From: an uncultured Chryseobacterium sp.
Lineage (GTDB): Bacteria > Bacteroidota > Bacteroidia > Flavobacteriales > Weeksellaceae
Direction: 5' to 3'
NCBI GenBank assembly: GCA_913777465.1
Contig: CAJYRQ010000058.1
Coordinates: forward strand, 25,013-89,012
Length of the DNA stretch: 64,000 bases
Both the position numbers and the translations under genes were made by a program. Positions within the stretch are counted from its first letter, which is position 1. Each line of letters opens with the position of its first letter. Below the pieces are notes generated by a model. That model searched no databases. It saw only the letters and a list, made by a program, of their open reading frames with translations, and was not told the DNA's origin. Of this stretch, positions 62,891 through 64,000 are shown piece by piece.

Positions 62891-64000
62891 TTAAGGACAT
62901 TCTATAGCTTTATATCCTATAATTTGTTTTCCTCCTGATGCAGTAACCGTATGAGTAAACTTTATAGAACGTAGTGGTTTAAGATTACCAAGGTTATCTG
63001 TTTTTGCTAAAGTTATTCCGATATCATATTTTTCAAATATCATGGTGTATGCAGATTCCAGCCCATCGATTTGCCCAACTCCAGAATATGATGATAATCT
63101 TCCTTCCGTATAATGTTTATAAATCTCCAAAAAATCTCTTCCGACTTGCGAATTCTCATTAAATATTCTTCCTTCATTAGTCGTATTATTAGCAAACGGA
63201 AAAGCCAATAAAAAAGCTTTTGCCTTTGCTCTGTCATTTACTACAAATGCATATTTAGAGCCATTGTAACTAAAGACAAATGAACCTTGGTATGAAGGGT
63301 AATCTCTTGCACTTTCTAAAGTTGTATACAAATCTTTAGCAGAAGGAGGAGCTGCTCCATGGTTTGGATGTGTATGTACACTTGCAACATAGTTCCCAAC
63401 CGGAGGAATAGTAATATTTACATGTTCTGGATTATTTGGGTCATTATTAGTATAGGGAGTTTGGGCTACATTACTATTTCCAGTATTGATAATTGATGCT
63501 CCATATTCATAATGATTAGTAGCTGCATAATTTTCCAGGGCATTTACTTCACTGGAAATATTAGAATCATGTAGAAGTGTATTAATATTGTTTACAGGAA
63601 TTTGAGCTTTTGTACAAGGGTTATTACGGGGATCGGGCAGATTCGGCTGGGTCGGAATTCCCGAGCATCCGTCAGCATCCGTTATGCCGGGCTGCTGGGG
63701 CTGGGTGAGTATCCCTGTCCCGTTGCAGGGAGGGTTGGAAGGAGTGTCTCCCCCACCGCCTCCGCTGCCGCTGCTTCCTCCACCTCCGCCGCCTGAATCC
63801 ATACCGCCGGGGCCCTGGTCGGTTTCCAGAAGGCATACATACTCTTCTACCGTATAAGCTCTGGGCGGGGTGCCTTCCGAAGGATGGTTTACAAAATAGC
63901 ACTGGTGGAAGTTGGATCCGTCGTGGAGCCCTTCGCTGCAGGAAACCCAGACGGTCTTCTCCTGCCAGTTGCAGGTGGTCCTGGCCAGCTGCCCGCCTGT
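62891..64000 (-). CDS. Polymorphic-toxin-like protein with C-terminal JAB/MPN domain (partial)
   Basis: Open to the window end, so the N-terminus is missing. At least 370 residues are present. The first part (to about 63800) is Cys- and aromatic-rich, followed by a Gly/Ser-rich linker and a Pro-rich link (PSNPPCNGTGILTQPQQPG). The C-terminal 230 residues hold the JAMM metal motif HTHPNHGAAPPSAKD (HxH, eight residues, then SxxD), so this is a JAB/MPN-type metallopeptidase or deubiquitinase-like fold. DNA composition changes from G+C-rich (63620-64000) to A+T-rich (62891-63600), as in polymorphic toxins with swapped tips. Two small exported genes follow. Confidence 0.75.
   Translation of the reverse strand, partial: TGGQLARTTCNWQEKTVWVSCSEGLHDGSNFHQCYFVNHPSEGTPPRAYTVEEYVCLLETDQGPGGMDSGGGGGGSSGSGGGGGDTPSNPPCNGTGILTQPQQPGITDADGCSGIPTQPNLPDPRNNPCTKAQIPVNNINTLLHDSNISSEVNALENYAATNHYEYGASIINTGNSNVAQTPYTNNDPNNPEHVNITIPPVGNYVASVHTHPNHGAAPPSAKDLYTTLESARDYPSYQGSFVFSYNGSKYAFVVNDRAKAKAFLLAFPFANNTTNEGRIFNENSQVGRDFLEIYKHYTEGRLSSYSGVGQIDGLESAYTMIFEKYDIGITLAKTDNLGNLKPLRSIKFTHTVTASGGKQIIGYKAIECP

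Overview
The window looks like a chromosomal segment of a Chryseobacterium-type flavobacterium (Bacteroidota, Weeksellaceae). The evidence is mixed but consistent. Promoters fit the Bacteroidota TTG/TAnnTTTG pattern and Shine-Dalgarno sequences are absent. Two secreted proteins carry type IX secretion (T9SS) C-terminal sorting domains. There is an OmpA protein with thrombospondin type-3 repeats, a plug-plus-barrel outer-membrane receptor, a SAM-I riboswitch ahead of a methionine locus with split MetH, and an A+T-rich spacer sequence typical of the group. The genus assignment is inference; no tRNA, rRNA, CRISPR array or complete insertion sequence was seen.

Left edge (1-2400): an orphan RHS toxin tip, cut off from any RHS shell and interrupted by an in-frame TGA where a Trp codon is expected, followed by three small A+T-rich genes that look like an immunity cassette. 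From 2600 to 14700: secreted carbohydrate and ester hydrolases (GH43 with discoidin domain, an esterase lipoprotein, a GH13 amylase), a TonB-receptor-like barrel, a repeat-filled 1-kb spacer, nadD, recJ and a YbiT-type ABC-F ATPase whose two nucleotide sites are degenerate in a complementary way. From 14900 to 19900: smpB, a major OmpA protein, a YebC regulator, and a phosphoesterase/glycosyltransferase pair.

From 20400 to 27700 lies a membrane-linked MoxR/DUF58 cluster (RDD, SpoIIM-like, two membrane proteins, DUF4350, MoxR ATPase, DUF58), transcribed divergently from a 27-bp gap. From 27700 to 33500: a DUF2233 lipoprotein, OsmC, a T9SS-exported Fn3 protein and a large GH63-type glucosidase. 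From 33600 to 43550 is a methionine locus under a SAM-I riboswitch: metX, an ACT-homoserine dehydrogenase, a sulfhydrylase, the MetH N-terminal half, a fatty-acid desaturase, the MetH C-terminal half, and metF. Together these turn aspartate semialdehyde into methionine, with the desaturase as an unexpected member.

From 43600 to 62400: folE, cysS, a second T9SS protein, malQ, an Asp/Tyr-to-Arg/Gly-rich secreted protein, a Spy-like periplasmic protein, ferritin, an AddA-like helicase-nuclease, a tandem pair of secreted CarboxypepD-like paralogues, and a DUF2851-PspC-GNAT operon. The right edge (62400-64000) holds an incomplete polymorphic-toxin-like gene with a C-terminal JAB/MPN metallopeptidase domain; base composition changes sharply where the C-terminal module begins. 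Several families of dispersed intergenic repeats (REP-like palindromes, elements ending in TTCACGTTAA, ATTCACCATTCAC repeats, TGTAAC inverted repeats) fill the larger spacers.
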